NCBI RefSeq assembly: GCF_003047105.1
Contig: NZ_CP028477.1
Location: forward strand, 50,507 to 114,506
Reading direction: 5' to 3'
Source of the DNA: Celeribacter baekdonensis
GTDB taxonomy: Bacteria > Pseudomonadota > Alphaproteobacteria > Rhodobacterales > Rhodobacteraceae
Length of the DNA: 64,000 bases
Below the pieces are notes generated by a model, which saw nothing but the letters and a program-made list of their open reading frames with translations, was not told where the DNA came from and did not search any database. The position numbers and the translations under genes were made by a program. Shown here piece after piece: positions 17,819 to 27,397 of this stretch (within the stretch, counting starts at the first letter, position 1; each line of letters opens with the position of its first letter).

Positions 17819-18553
17819 TCAGTTGCTCACGTAGATGGCGCTTTCGTCGCGCCAGGCGCAGATCGCCTCGTCGCCGATGCGTAGCGTCCAATAATCGTTT
17901 ACCCCGAGCACACGGACCGTGTTGCCCTGTTGGGTCCAGTTGACCGTGCGCTCGCGACCCTGGTTATCGGCCTTGAAGAGGGCGGGCTGGCGGCCATTCT
18001 CCGGGAAAACGAAATACGTGTAGCGCCCGTCGTCATAAATATGGCTGGGGCGGAAGTCGCCTTCGCCCGAGACGCGGTAGTTGTAATTGCGCGGGGCCTC
18101 AAATCCTTTAGGCTGCGTGGCCGCCAGCGCGCGGCGTTCTTCGTCGGGGTAGCGGAAGCGGACCTCGAAGAACATGCCGGTGCGGTTCGGGATCGAGCCC
18201 TCGCGCAGGTGGAAGGAGTAGGTGCGCCGGTTGGTGATCACCGTCATGTTGGTCGAGGCATTGGCTACATGTGGCTTGATGGTCAGCACGTTGCCAAGCT
18301 CGGGGATCGGATCGACCTGGAAACTCTCGGTGTCACCGACGATCACCGCCTCGAAGCGTTCCCCCGCCCCAAAATGAATGGTCGTCGAATGCCTAAGATC
18401 GGTTTCGATCCGGTAGACCTGGTTCTCGTTATAGACGGCGGTGCGGATGCGGATGTCGAGCGGGCCGCCTTGCGGCGTGGCCTCGGCGAGGGCTGCAACA
18501 GGAAGAGCAAGCGCTAGGAGAAACGTGGTGAGGAGCGCGGGCAGGGATTTCAT
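17819..18553 (-). CDS. virB9: VirB9 outer-membrane core complex protein
   Basis: Has a clear signal peptide (residues 1-23, ending AALA), then the VirB9/CagX beta-rich domain, with the characteristic C-terminal YDDGRYTYFVF segment. Length 244 residues is normal. It lies between virB8 (5-base gap) and virB10 in the standard order and should form the outer-membrane ring with VirB7 and VirB10. Confidence 0.93.
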   Translation of the reverse strand: MKSLPALLTTFLLALALPVAALAEATPQGGPLDIRIRTAVYNENQVYRIETDLRHSTTIHFGAGERFEAVIVGDTESFQVDPIPELGNVLTIKPHVANASTNMTVITNRRTYSFHLREGSIPNRTGMFFEVRFRYPDEERRALAATQPKGFEAPRNYNYRVSGEGDFRPSHIYDDGRYTYFVFPENGRQPALFKADNQGRERTVNWTQQGNTVRVLGVNDYWTLRIGDEAICAWRDESAIYVSN

Positions 18554-18558
18554 CTTGG

Positions 18559-19239
18559 TCAGTTCTCCAGGGTCTCGGCGTCGACGCGGTAGGAGGTCAC
18601 CACGAAGCCCAAGGGGTTGGCCCAGACGTCCTGAAGGCGCTGGCGGGTTTCGGGTTGAAAGTCGTAGCCGACGGTCGCGACGTAAGACCGGGTGACGGTG
18701 CGGGTGTCGCGCGGGCGGCGCAGCGTGCGGGTAAAGCGGACCTGGGCCACGCCGCGCTCGATCTGGTTGACGGACTTGATCACCACCTCGATCTTGGCGT
18801 CACGCCCGTAAACGGTGATCGGGTAGTCCTCGTTGGTCGAAGACCAGAGATCGCGCAACGTGCGGGCGGCATCGCCGTCCGAGCGGTCGAGCACCGAGTT
18901 GATGCGCTGCTCGCCGTCCGTCAGGTCATAGGTCTCGCGGTCGTCAACATAGGCCACGAGATTGGCCTGAATGATGGCATCGCTTTCCGAGAGCGTCAGC
19001 GCCTGGACGGCGGCGACCCGGTCCATCTCGCCAGTTTCCTTGTCGACCACGACCACAAAAGTTTCGGTTGTCTTGAGCGGAAAGAGGCTCGCGCCCGCGA
19101 CTATGCCGGCCACGCCGACCAGTACGCCTGCCGCCGCGACGAACCAGGCGAAGCGCTCGCGCCGCCGTGGCCCGTAGATGAAATCCGCTTCAAAAGCGTC
19201 GCGGTCATGGCTCGCGGAACTGGGTACGGTCTTCTTCAA
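18559..19239 (-). CDS. virB8: VirB8 inner-membrane assembly factor
   Basis: Bitopic protein with a cytoplasmic N-terminus, a single membrane segment (about 30-54) and a periplasmic NTF2-like domain. The IYGPRRRERFAW entry to the membrane helix and the ending TLRRPRDTRTVTRSYVATVGY are family-like. The 226-residue length and the position between virB6 and virB9 are standard. Confidence 0.92.
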   Translation of the reverse strand: MKKTVPSSASHDRDAFEADFIYGPRRRERFAWFVAAAGVLVGVAGIVAGASLFPLKTTETFVVVVDKETGEMDRVAAVQALTLSESDAIIQANLVAYVDDRETYDLTDGEQRINSVLDRSDGDAARTLRDLWSSTNEDYPITVYGRDAKIEVVIKSVNQIERGVAQVRFTRTLRRPRDTRTVTRSYVATVGYDFQPETRQRLQDVWANPLGFVVTSYRVDAETLEN

Positions 19240-19256
19240 GTCAGTCGTCTTTCACA

Positions 19257-20270
19257 TCAGGGTCTGCGGAAGGCCTTGGCGGCGGAGAGAAGCGCGCCGG
19301 GGCTTTGCCGGATCATCTCGCCTGTCTTCACCACACCCGCATTGGCCATCTGGTTCAGTTCCTGCGGGGATTTGCCGGTGGCGAGGCGCGCGGTCGCGCC
19401 GGTGCCATATTGGCGCGTGTTCACGAAGCCCTGCCGCGCAAGGCCGGTGAGGCCCACGGCGTTTGAGGCAATGCCCACGACGCCTGTGAGGTTGGAGGCG
19501 ATGTAGGGCACCGAAGCCATGATCCCGGCGCTGAGGATCAAGATGACGAGGAAGGGCAGGATGAGGCTGACGGTCTCCACATCGTTTGGCGCGGCGGAGG
19601 CGTCCCCGATGGCTTCGGCGATGGCAACAATGATGCCTGCGGCCCCCGCGGCGGCGACGGGCATGAGCGCATAGCCGATGGTGGCCCGGGTCCAGGCCTC
19701 GAAAAGCGATTGGGTCGGTTTGAAGAGCGAGGTCACGATCATGAAGGGGGCGATCACGATCATCAGCGCGAAGACGATCCGTGCGAAAGCGATGATCCCG
19801 GCGGTGACCGCGGCGAAGATGGCTGAGAGGACGAAGAAGATCGCACCGAGAACAGCGCCGAAGACCCAGCCCGCGCGGTCGCCGATCGTGTCGCCATAGG
19901 CGGTGATGCGGGCGACCATATTGTCGAGGCTCGCGTAAACCCCGGCCTCGTCACCCGAGCCGGTGAGCGCGAGGATCGAGGCGCCAACGGAGTCGGGCAC
20001 CCGCGTGACGATGTCATAGATGACGCTGAAATTGTCCCAGCTCTGCGCGAAGATCCCCACGAGCGCGATCTTCATGCCGAAAGCAAATCCGGTGCCGAAG
20101 GGCAGGGGGCGGAGTTGCATGACCGCGTTGATCCCGAGCAGCATGATGAGGAGCGCGGCCCCGGCGGAGATCACGTCGCCAACCGCGCCCGCCGAGGAGA
20201 CAAAGCCGTCCTGCGCCACGGTATCCACCGCGGCGTCGACCTGGCTCAGGATGTCGCGAATGACCCCCAT
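19257..20270 (-). CDS. virB6: VirB6/TrbL polytopic membrane protein
   Basis: A 337-residue protein with at least five hydrophobic segments and the family's Ala/Gly/Ile-rich central region, including a WDNFSVIYD motif before the second pair of helices. It forms part of the inner-membrane pore. It starts at the base directly before the end of the preceding 144-residue gene, so translation is coupled. Confidence 0.9.
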   Translation of the reverse strand: MGVIRDILSQVDAAVDTVAQDGFVSSAGAVGDVISAGAALLIMLLGINAVMQLRPLPFGTGFAFGMKIALVGIFAQSWDNFSVIYDIVTRVPDSVGASILALTGSGDEAGVYASLDNMVARITAYGDTIGDRAGWVFGAVLGAIFFVLSAIFAAVTAGIIAFARIVFALMIVIAPFMIVTSLFKPTQSLFEAWTRATIGYALMPVAAAGAAGIIVAIAEAIGDASAAPNDVETVSLILPFLVILILSAGIMASVPYIASNLTGVVGIASNAVGLTGLARQGFVNTRQYGTGATARLATGKSPQELNQMANAGVVKTGEMIRQSPGALLSAAKAFRRP

Positions 20271-20705
20271 TTACTCCGCACAGGCCTCCACAACTTGCGC
20301 CTCGAGCGCGTCTGCCTTGGCGTAGAGCTCGAGCACCTTGAAGGGCAGGCGTGGGTTGTCCGAGGTCTGGAACCGGGACAGGGCGGTGAGCGCCTGATCC
20401 CAGGTGAACTGGTCCAGCAGGCAGGTACAGCTCTCCGAGGCGAGCGCTTCCTCGGCGATCAGGATACGCAGGATTGCGCGGTAGCCATTGCGCAAGTATG
20501 CGGTCTCGGCGAGATCCACCGGCGGTTTGGGGACGCGGCACGCATCCTCTTCGTCTCGTGTGATCTCCATCGAGGTGAAGGGCCGATCCTGACCTGATGC
20601 TGCGTCAGGCAAGACGAGGATGCCGAACGGCAGGGCAAGCGAAAGGCTCAGAAGTCCGGCTTCCATCAGGGTGAAGCGGCTTGGGGTTAGCTTGGAGGTC
20701 CTCAT
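20271..20705 (-). CDS. Uncharacterised virB-operon protein with an N-terminal signal or anchor
   Basis: The protein (144 residues) has a hydrophobic stretch at about 14-33 ending near AASGQ, so it is probably exported or anchored. The mature part holds four cysteines including a CTC pair. It sits between virB5 and virB6, with a 4-base overlap to virB5. I know no family name; the position fits a species-specific channel or pilus accessory. Confidence 0.7.
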   Translation of the reverse strand: MRTSKLTPSRFTLMEAGLLSLSLALPFGILVLPDAASGQDRPFTSMEITRDEEDACRVPKPPVDLAETAYLRNGYRAILRILIAEEALASESCTCLLDQFTWDQALTALSRFQTSDNPRLPFKVLELYAKADALEAQVVEACAE

Positions 20706-21468
20706 GGATCCACCGCCATCGACCGGAACTTGCGCTCATCCGCGAGGGTCGCGGCGTCGACGACGCCGAGCTGGCCGGCGCTGACGCCTTGCGCCGCTTC
20801 CAGCCGCCAGATCTGGGTCAGGATGATGCCCAGCTCGGCGGTGACGCGGGTGTTGAGATCGACGGCAGCCTTCAGCCCGTCCTGATCGTCGATTTTGCCA
20901 ACCATCACTTCCAAGCGCTCGAGACTGTGTCCCGCTTCTTCGTGGCTTTCCTGCGCCGCGACTGACAGCATGGCGCTGGCCCCGGCGGAAGCGGCGATGC
21001 GGTTGTCGGCGGGCTGATCGGAGCCTGAGAGCGTGCTCAGGCGCTCCGAGGTGAAGCCACTGCCCGAGAGCACCCGCTCGACCGAGGCCGAGAGTTCCGC
21101 ACCTGGATTGAACCCGCTCAGGAAATCGCCGCTGGCCAAAGACTGCGCGGTGTTGAGGGGGCGACCAGTTTGCCGCGCAGCGCACGGAATTCTTCGACCG
21201 TGGCGAAGAGTTCTCCGAGCCCGCTGCCCTCAATGAGCGAGGTCAGTTGCGCCTCGAGGTTCGTCAACTGCGACAGCTGGGTTTCCAGTTCCAGCCGCAT
21301 GGTCGCGAGCTGCTGCATCTGCACATTCAGGTCCTCGGCCATGTGTTCGAGCTGGGCCACGAGTTGGCCAAGCTGCGACCCATCGAAAGTCGGCACGCCT
21401 TGGGCCGTGGCGGGCGAAGCAAACCCGAGTGTGGTGACCGCCGCGGCGGTCAGGAGAAGGTGTCTCAT
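20702..21468 (-). pseudogene. virB5: VirB5 pilus-tip protein, apparent single-base frameshift
   Basis: The N-terminal part (signal peptide, then AQGVPTFDGSQLGQL and a coiled coil) and the C-terminal part (LASGDFLSGFNPG onward) lie in different frames. They join cleanly as LVAPLNTAQSLASGDF if one C is added to the five-base G/C run at 21157-21161, giving about 255 residues, normal for VirB5. VirB5 decorates the pilus tip and is needed for transfer. As sequenced the gene is broken. Given similar single-base losses in neighbouring virB genes, a sequence error is the more likely reason. Confidence 0.8.
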
Positions 21469-22577
21469 TCGGGAACTCCCATCTGCATGAAGTCGCGCTC
21501 GGCCAGGCGGTCGGCGACGAGGTGTTGGGCGAAGGCCGCCTCGCGCTGCTGGTTCGCCGCCATCAGCCGGACGCGAAGGTTGAGGATGCGACCGATCTCG
21601 GCTTTGGCATAGGTGTTGAGCTCCCAGGCCGCCTTGGCATTGGGCTGCGCATCGATCTGCAGGATGATGGCGCGCAGGCGATTGATAACTTGCTCAGTGG
21701 TCGCCGAACTGTCGGCGGCGTAATAGACGCCCGCCTCGGAGATGCTGGCATATTCGGCGAGCGCAAAATCCGAGGGAGAGAGCGTGCCGAGCGCGTCGGC
21801 ACCGCCCACGACAGCCAGGTATTCGTTGTAAAATTTCGAGATGTTGCGCACGTAGCCCTGCGTCTCGGCAAAGGGCGGCACGCCCCCGTATTCGGTCACG
21901 CGACCCGGCCCTGCGTTATAGGCCGCGAGCGCATGGGGGATGTTGCCGAAGCGGTTGAGCTGCGTGGTGATGTATCGCGCGCCGCCGCGGAGGTTGTCTT
22001 TGACATCGTATCGGTCGACGCCGAGATCAGAGGCGGTGCCGGGCATGAGCTGGGTCAGCCCATAGGCGCCGACCGGGCTAACGGCTGCGACATTGAAGCG
22101 ACTTTCCTGCTTGATCAGGGCCTGGAAGAGGCAGCGCCACTGGGTGGCCGAGAGACCGGCGCGGGCCACACCGGGGGCGTCTGCGAACTCGCCCGCGATC
22201 TCGACGATCATCATCTCGACCGTCTCGCGGCCTTCGCCGAAGAGGCGGTTGTTCATGGGGCTCGCATCGGTATTGGGATAGACCGCCGCCACCCCGAAAT
22301 CCGCATTGCCCTCGAGCGCGCGGATATCGAAGCCGGGACCGGTGATGGCGGCGGTCATTTCCTCGAGGACGCGCAACTGGTCGGCCTGGACATCCGCCAG
22401 CGTGGACTCGGTGCGGTCCTTGTCCTGCTGGACGCCAAGATCCTCGGCGAGTGCCGTCACCCGCGCGATGGCGCGACCGATCGCGGAATTATCCTGCGTC
22501 GGCACGCCCTGGGCATGGGCGGGCAGGGTACCGAGGCCAAGGCAGAGCCCGGCGGATATGATCGCGGCGCGGCTCAT
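21465..22577 (-). CDS. VirB5-like protein with an embedded lytic transglycosylase domain
   Basis: Signal peptide at 1-23, then AQGVPTQDNSAIG, closely like the mature start of the adjacent VirB5 (AQGVPTFDGSQLG). A goose-lysozyme-like SLT domain follows (about 148-255) with the catalytic Glu158 in IKQESRF, then AYGLTQLMPG and LAAYNAGPGRV. The C-terminal helix (WELNTYAKAEIGRIL) again resembles the end of VirB5 (VDLNTRVTAELGIIL). The protein thus looks like an SLT domain set inside a VirB5 scaffold. It should open peptidoglycan for channel assembly, perhaps while binding the pilus. It overlaps virB5 by ATGA. Confidence 0.85.
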   Translation of the reverse strand: MSRAAIISAGLCLGLGTLPAHAQGVPTQDNSAIGRAIARVTALAEDLGVQQDKDRTESTLADVQADQLRVLEEMTAAITGPGFDIRALEGNADFGVAAVYPNTDASPMNNRLFGEGRETVEMMIVEIAGEFADAPGVARAGLSATQWRCLFQALIKQESRFNVAAVSPVGAYGLTQLMPGTASDLGVDRYDVKDNLRGGARYITTQLNRFGNIPHALAAYNAGPGRVTEYGGVPPFAETQGYVRNISKFYNEYLAVVGGADALGTLSPSDFALAEYASISEAGVYYAADSSATTEQVINRLRAIILQIDAQPNAKAAWELNTYAKAEIGRILNLRVRLMAANQQREAAFAQHLVADRLAERDFMQMGVPE

Positions 22578-22782
22578 TCCGGACGGGTCAGGGCGTCGAA
22601 AGTGCAGTCGGGTTTGGTCTCTTGCTGAACCGGAGCGCCCATGGTCGAGACCGAAAACGCGGAGCGCGTCACCTGCGGCTCGCCATTGCGGCCAAAGCAG
22701 GGGAGGTTTTCTCGGTGTATTTCTCGCAAGCGGAAAGAAGGCCTGCGGCGGCGCAAAGCGCCAGGAGGGGTTTTGAACTCAT
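22574..22782 (-). pseudogene. virB7: VirB7-like lipoprotein, apparent single-base frameshift
   Basis: From the ATG at 22782 (overlapping the virB4 stop) a lipoprotein signal is read: MSSKPLLALCAAAGLLSAC with the lipobox cysteine at 19, then EKYTEKTS. The frame then runs out. Adding one C in the four-base run at 22700-22703 gives PCFGRNGEPQ and continues to the stop at 22574, a protein of about 69 residues. That fits VirB7, the small lipoprotein that stabilises VirB9. The position between virB4 and virB5 genes is plausible. Confidence 0.65.
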
Positions 22783-25156
22783 ATCACATGTCTCCAGAAA
22801 TCGGGATTGGCGCGCCAATCGGCGGGCACGCGCGCCTCGCCGGTGGCGCCACCGCCAAGGATGGGGAGGAGGTGGCCCAAGGCGGAGAGATCGGCATCGA
22901 CGAAGACGCTGTCGCCCGCCGAGCGCACAAGCGCGATGCGCTGGCCAATGGTGGGCTGAACGAGAAGGACTGCTTCCTTGGCGTTCACGCGCAGGAAGTC
23001 GTAGTCCGAGATGGTGGCGCGATCGTTCGGGAAGAGGATCTGGGTTGGCACCGTCTCGACGATGGTCTTGCCGACGCGACTGTCGCGCAATTGGCTCGGA
23101 TATTGCGTCATCATGATCACGACGCAGTTCATCTTGCGCAGCGTCACCAGCCAGTTCTCGAGCCGTGCCCCGAAATACGGATCGTCCAGGAGCTTCCAGG
23201 CTTCGTCGAGCACGATGATGGTGGGGCGGCGGTCCTCGACCACGCGTTCGATCTGGCGGAAGATGTAGGAGAGCACCGCCATGCGCTCGGTGGTCATGTC
23301 GAGGATCTCGGTCATGTCGAAACCGATGATGTCGCCCGAGAGCTTGAGGCCAGCGCCGCGTTCGGGTTCATCGAAGACCCAACCGTAGCGCCCGCCCGGC
23401 GCCCATTCGGTAACGCGGCTCTGCAGCTCGCCATCGTCATCGAGCGACTGGAACAGGGTCTCGAAACTGGCGAAACGCTGTAGCGCCGCGCCCGCGTCGG
23501 CGTTCTGGCCGACCGCGCTCTGGATGTGGCGGGATTGCTCGCCCGAGAGCGTGCCATTGCGTGTGAGAAGGGTCGCGAGCCAGTCCGAGAGCCAGGCGCG
23601 ACCGCGTTCGTCGATCTCGGTGGCGAGCGGGTTGAGGCCCGTGGGCACGCCAGCCCGGATTTCGTTGTAGCGGCCGCCAAGGGCGCGGACCGCCATTTCA
23701 AGACCGCGATCCTTGTCGAAGAAGAAAAGCCGTGCGCCGACCCGCTGCGCTTGGGCTGCGAAAAAGGCGGTGGTCAGCGTCTTGCCTGTACCGGTGCGAC
23801 CCAGCACAAGCGTATGCCCGACGGTCGGTTCCTTGCTTGGGGCTCCCGCCTCGTGGAAATTGAACCGATATCCCGAGGTGCCGACCGTGGGCAGGACCGA
23901 AATGGTCTGACCCCAGGGGGATTGGTCAGGACCACGTCCCTCGACGCTGCCGTGAAGTGCCGCGAAGTCGGCGAAATTAATCGAGGAAATCGGCGTCTTG
24001 CGGGCGCGGTAACCAAAGTTACCGGGCGACTGCGCGAAGTAAGTGGCTTTCAGGGCCATGTTCTCGCGCACGATGACCGACATGATCTCCTGTCCGACGC
24101 GCTTGATCTGGGCGGCAGCGCGCTCGAGCGTGTCGCGGTCAGGCGCATAGACCGCGATGGAGAGATGATGGTCACCAAAGGCGATGCGCCCTGCCTCCTG
24201 GTCGTCGGCGGCTTGGCCCAATTGTTCCCGCAGAGAGACGGCAGCATCGTCGGAAGCGTGCATCTGGCGGATGATCCGCTGGATGCGCTCGGCCATGATG
24301 TTGTTCGGGATCGGGCTGAAGGAGTTGGTCAGCACGATGTCGAGAGGCAGGTCGAGCGCGTCGAGAAGCGTGACATCCGTGAGGGCCGGATAGGTCTTCA
24401 TCGAGAAGAGCGCACCGTATTTGATCTGACCGGTCACGGCGTCGGTCAGGGTGACGACGTCGCCATCAAAGGTCGCGCGGCAGTTGCTCAGGGTATGCGA
24501 GAGGGGCAGGGCGCTTTGCCCGAAGGCAATCGGGGAGAAGCTGCCCGCGTTCAGCGTATTGAGATAGCCCAGCCATTCACCGCCCGACTTCGTGAGCCGC
24601 ACAGGGTTGGCGGAAGCGAGCGCCACCTCGAAGAAGCCCATGACCTCGTTCAGCTCCTGCAGGCGCGTCGCGCGATCCTTGACCCAGGCCTTGCGGGCCA
24701 GCGCGCGCAGGAGCGGAATACGGGCCGAGATATCAGGCCGCCGGATGACGCTGAGATAGAGCTGGCGCTTGGCGGGACGGAGGTCTTTGACATGGGTCTG
24801 CCAGCGGGCGTCTATTGCGGCGGCGAAGCTGTCCCCTCGATGGGACGCATCCCGAGATCCTGCGGCACGGAAATGCGGTGGATGTAGAAGCCGAAGGCGT
24901 TGCCGGTCTGGGCGACGATGGCCGCGACCGCACGTTTGAGCGCGTCGAGCCGGGCATCCTCTGTCGTCATCGGGTTCAGACCATCAAGGCGCAGGGTCGC
25001 CAAGAGGTCGCCCTCGCGCAGGACCATGACATCGTCATCCGCGAGCGCGAAATACGGCAGGTGTTCCGCGAGGTAGCTCTCCCGCGCAAACTCCCCGCCG
25101 CCCGCCTGAAGGAGTGCCGTTCCGTGAGTGGAAAGAGTGCCTGCATCAAGCGCCAA
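22779..25156 (-). CDS. virB4: VirB4 ATPase, apparent single-base frameshift near the N-terminus
   Basis: The long intact frame (22779-24641, 620 residues) has Walker A GRTGTGKT, Walker B IIVLDEAWKLL and the C-terminal MTQYPSQL region. It lacks the usual N-terminal 170 residues. Those are encoded immediately upstream in another frame, up to GMRPIEG. One extra G/C in the run at 24833-24836 joins them as GMRPIEGDSFAAAIDARW, giving about 790 residues, the family norm. The start is uncertain; a TTG at 25156 overlapping virB3 is my best guess. VirB4 powers pilus assembly and substrate transfer. Confidence 0.88.
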
Positions 25157-25424
25157 AGCTGTCGCCTCCGTGCAGGGCCCGGTTCTTCGTCGGGCGCACC
25201 GAGCCATACGACACGCGCAGGACCTCAAAGAAATGCGGCTCGCGGTCGGCGATGAACCAGAGGATCGGATAGGCAACGAGGCCGACTAGGAAGAACAACA
25301 TCGACTTGGTCCAGATGAACGGCAGAACGATCCCGGTCGCCAGAACCACGAGGTATCCGACAGGGAGGCCCAGATACTTGGGCGGTCGGGCGAGGCCCAG
25401 AAAGAGGGGGGATCGTTCTGCCAA
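25146..25424 (-). CDS. virB3: VirB3 inner-membrane protein
   Basis: A 92-residue protein with the family's N-terminal LARPPKYLGLP motif and a hydrophobic hairpin (about 22-57). Order virB2-virB3-virB4 is standard. Its end overlaps the likely virB4 start. It partners VirB4 at the inner membrane. Confidence 0.9.
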   Translation of the reverse strand: MAERSPLFLGLARPPKYLGLPVGYLVVLATGIVLPFIWTKSMLFFLVGLVAYPILWFIADREPHFFEVLRVSYGSVRPTKNRALHGGDSFGA

Positions 25425-25439
25425 CTCTATTCTCCAGCT

Positions 25440-25721
25440 TTAGGAGAATCCGTCGACGATGGTGCCGGCCGAGAAGATCAGCACGATCCCGATGATGACC
25501 GAGGCGAACCAGCCCCAGTTCAGCCGTCCCATCATGCACATGAAACCGGTGCCGATGACGGCAAGCGTGGCAACCGCGATCCCGATGGGTCCGGTCAGCG
25601 CGGCCTCGACGGTTTCCAACATGGTCTGGATCGGTGACAAGTCTTGCGCGAGGGCGGGGTTTGCGAAAGCCGCCAGGCCCAAGGCGACTGGCAAGAGGCG
25701 GCTGAGGCGATGTCTGAGCAT
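25440..25721 (-). CDS. virB2: VirB2 major pilin
   Basis: A 93-residue pro-pilin: signal peptide ending NPALAQ (about 1-25) and two hydrophobic helices separated by a short GRLNWGW loop, as in VirB2/TrbC pilins. I chose the ATG at 25721, which gives a normal signal peptide; the frame is open far upstream without meaning. It is followed by virB3 after 15 bases. Confidence 0.9.
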   Translation of the reverse strand: MLRHRLSRLLPVALGLAAFANPALAQDLSPIQTMLETVEAALTGPIGIAVATLAVIGTGFMCMMGRLNWGWFASVIIGIVLIFSAGTIVDGFS

Positions 25722-25737
25722 GCGAAGTTCCCTTGTT

Positions 25738-26436
25738 TTATTGAAGATCGATGAGGACGGGCGCGCGGGCTGGAACCCGGTCTGCGACGCGGATGTCCGG
25801 AGCGGCAACAGGCGTACCCGCCAGCCGGGACCGGATCCGGTAGATGCGCGCGATGTAGTCGCGGGTCTCGGTGAAAGGCGGGATGCCGGAATACTCGACC
25901 ACTCGGTGCGGCCCGGCATTATAGGCTGCCAGCGCCAGGTCGATGTCCTTGAACGTGGCCAGCTGCGCGAGCAGATAGCGCGCTGCGCCATCGAGGTTCT
26001 GGGACGGATCGCGCGGATCGACCCCGAGGCCGCGGGCCGTGTCCGGCATCAACTGTCCCAGGCCATAAGCACCCTTGGGGCTGACGGCGGTCGGGTTGTA
26101 GCTGCTTTCGGCCTCGACCAGGGCCTGAAAAAGGACCTGCCAATCATCCGCATCGAGCCTGACCTGCCGCAGGGCACGGTTCCCCTGGTGGCGATCTGCG
26201 GTGGCGCGGATTAGAGCAAGGATTCCGCTGTGACTGGAAGGCGGCGTGGCGTCCAACGAGGCCAGAACGACCTCGGCCTCAGCGCTATGTTCCAAACCAG
26301 CACATGCAGGCCTCGTCCCGTGGAAAGTCCAGCCCGAGGTCCGGGCCGTGCCGTCACGGCCGAAGGCGATGACGTCAGCCGCGCTCCTCGAGGGTGATGC
26401 TGTAGTCAGGACCAAAGCGCAGATCGCGCCCGTCAC
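25738..26436 (-). CDS. virB1: VirB1-like lytic transglycosylase
   Basis: An SLT domain is clear: EAESSYNPTAVSPKGAYG with the catalytic glutamate, GLGQLMPDTA, and LALAAYNAGPHRV. The start is not obvious. A GTG at 26436 would give a signal-peptide-like stretch (VTGAICALVLTTASPS) and a 232-residue protein, but would overlap the upstream gene by 62 bases. The first gene of the canonical virB block, it opens the cell wall. It is the second lytic transglycosylase in this operon. Confidence 0.82.
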   Translation of the reverse strand: MTGAICALVLTTASPSRSAADVIAFGRDGTARTSGWTFHGTRPACAGLEHSAEAEVVLASLDATPPSSHSGILALIRATADRHQGNRALRQVRLDADDWQVLFQALVEAESSYNPTAVSPKGAYGLGQLMPDTARGLGVDPRDPSQNLDGAARYLLAQLATFKDIDLALAAYNAGPHRVVEYSGIPPFTETRDYIARIYRIRSRLAGTPVAAPDIRVADRVPARAPVLIDLQ

Positions 26437-26689
26437 CGAACTCGAGATGATGTTTGAAGAGCCCAGGCCATATGTTGAAATACCGCGGCTCGGGCCCGTG
26501 CGGGGTGATCCGGGTCGAGACCAGAATGGCTTCCGGCTCGCCCTCGCGCAGGTAGATGCACTGGTAGCGCGGCTTGCCATCGTCCGTGAACCCCACGAGT
26601 TCATACCGGCAGCGGAACGCGATGCCCTTTTCGGACAGGTCTTTGACACCATCGATGGTGATCAGGATCTGGTTACGCGCTATCGGCAT
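26375..26689 (-). CDS. Small conserved virB-leader protein of unknown function
   Basis: A 104-residue protein without signal or membrane segment, beginning MPIARNQILITIDGVK and rich in beta-strand-prone stretches (KPRYQCIYLREGEPEAIL). It opens the minus-strand virB operon. Similar small proteins precede virB1/virB2 in other alphaproteobacterial conjugative plasmids as far as I recall, but I know no function. Confidence 0.65.
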   Translation of the reverse strand: MPIARNQILITIDGVKDLSEKGIAFRCRYELVGFTDDGKPRYQCIYLREGEPEAILVSTRITPHGPEPRYFNIWPGLFKHHLEFGDGRDLRFGPDYSITLEERG

Positions 26690-26821
26690 GTTCGGACTCT
26701 CCCCACGAGAGCCCTTCTACTGGATGACACTAAGGCCATAAAGTCATATGGAGTCAATACGACATATTGCAGAAAAATACATATTGCGCGATAGTTGCCG
26801 CAACTTTTGCGGGAGAGTGGC

Positions 26822-27397
26822 ATGAAGCGGCAGGTGATGGCAGCGGCGATGGGGGTGATGGCGGTGTTCGGAGCACCTGAGAAGGCGCAAGCCTATGACA
26901 TCGACTGCGCCATCATGCTCTGCATGGCGGGTGGATTCCCCCCGAGTGCGGTCTGCGCACGCGCCTATCGCACCATGATCCGCCGCATCACCCCCTGGCC
27001 GAGCCTGCCGCCCTTCGGGGTCTGCACCTTTGCCCATGTGCCGGTCGAGCTGGGTGGGCCCGGCGGAGAGGGGGAACTCGACACCAATCTACCGGAATAC
27101 GAATGGCTTAACCGCACCCATGTGATCTGGTTCACCGGGCAGTCGTATGAGACGCGCGACGACGGTCGGAAGTGGAGATGGTCCATCAAGTCATGCGATC
27201 GCGAGAACCGGATCTGCCGATACATTCAACGAGTCAGCGGCGCGGACAGGCCTTGGTCGGAAACATTCATTTCTGAGGGTGGGCAGGTGGTGAAGTTTCC
27301 GTCACGCGGTCGTGGTGAGTTCTACACCCGAGGCGTCTTGGTCGAATACGGGGACTATGAGGGCAACATGGGCCACTCAGAGTGGTTTTCCTACTGA
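26822..27397 (+). CDS. Secreted protein of unknown function, divergent from the virB operon
   Basis: Signal peptide at about 1-24 (ending AQAYD), then a cysteine-rich start (DIDCAIMLCMAGGFP ... SAVC) and a tryptophan/aromatic-rich mature domain, 191 residues. I chose the ATG at 26822 for its signal peptide and the purine-rich GGGAGAG upstream; an ATG nine codons earlier spoils it. It is divergent from the virB operon, with the promoter region at 26690-26821 between them. Probably a conserved plasmid protein; function unknown. Confidence 0.7.
   Translation: MKRQVMAAAMGVMAVFGAPEKAQAYDIDCAIMLCMAGGFPPSAVCARAYRTMIRRITPWPSLPPFGVCTFAHVPVELGGPGGEGELDTNLPEYEWLNRTHVIWFTGQSYETRDDGRKWRWSIKSCDRENRICRYIQRVSGADRPWSETFISEGGQVVKFPSRGRGEFYTRGVLVEYGDYEGNMGHSEWFSY

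Noticed and set aside
16758..17834. Plus-strand frame of 358 codons opposite virB10
   Set aside because: Mirror of the repetitive coiled-coil coding sequence of virB10; no start signal.
21157..21161. Programmed ribosomal frameshifting in virB5
   Set aside because: No slippery heptamer with downstream structure is evident, and the same one-base loss occurs in many unrelated genes of the window.
21522..22628. Long plus-strand open frame (368 codons) opposite the lytic transglycosylase gene
   Set aside because: Low-complexity, Gly/Arg/Asp-rich translation typical of the antisense of a high-GC gene; the opposite strand has clear domain motifs.
23526..24887. Plus-strand frame of 453 codons opposite virB4
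   Set aside because: No family motifs and composition of an antisense shadow; VirB4 motifs are certain on the minus strand.
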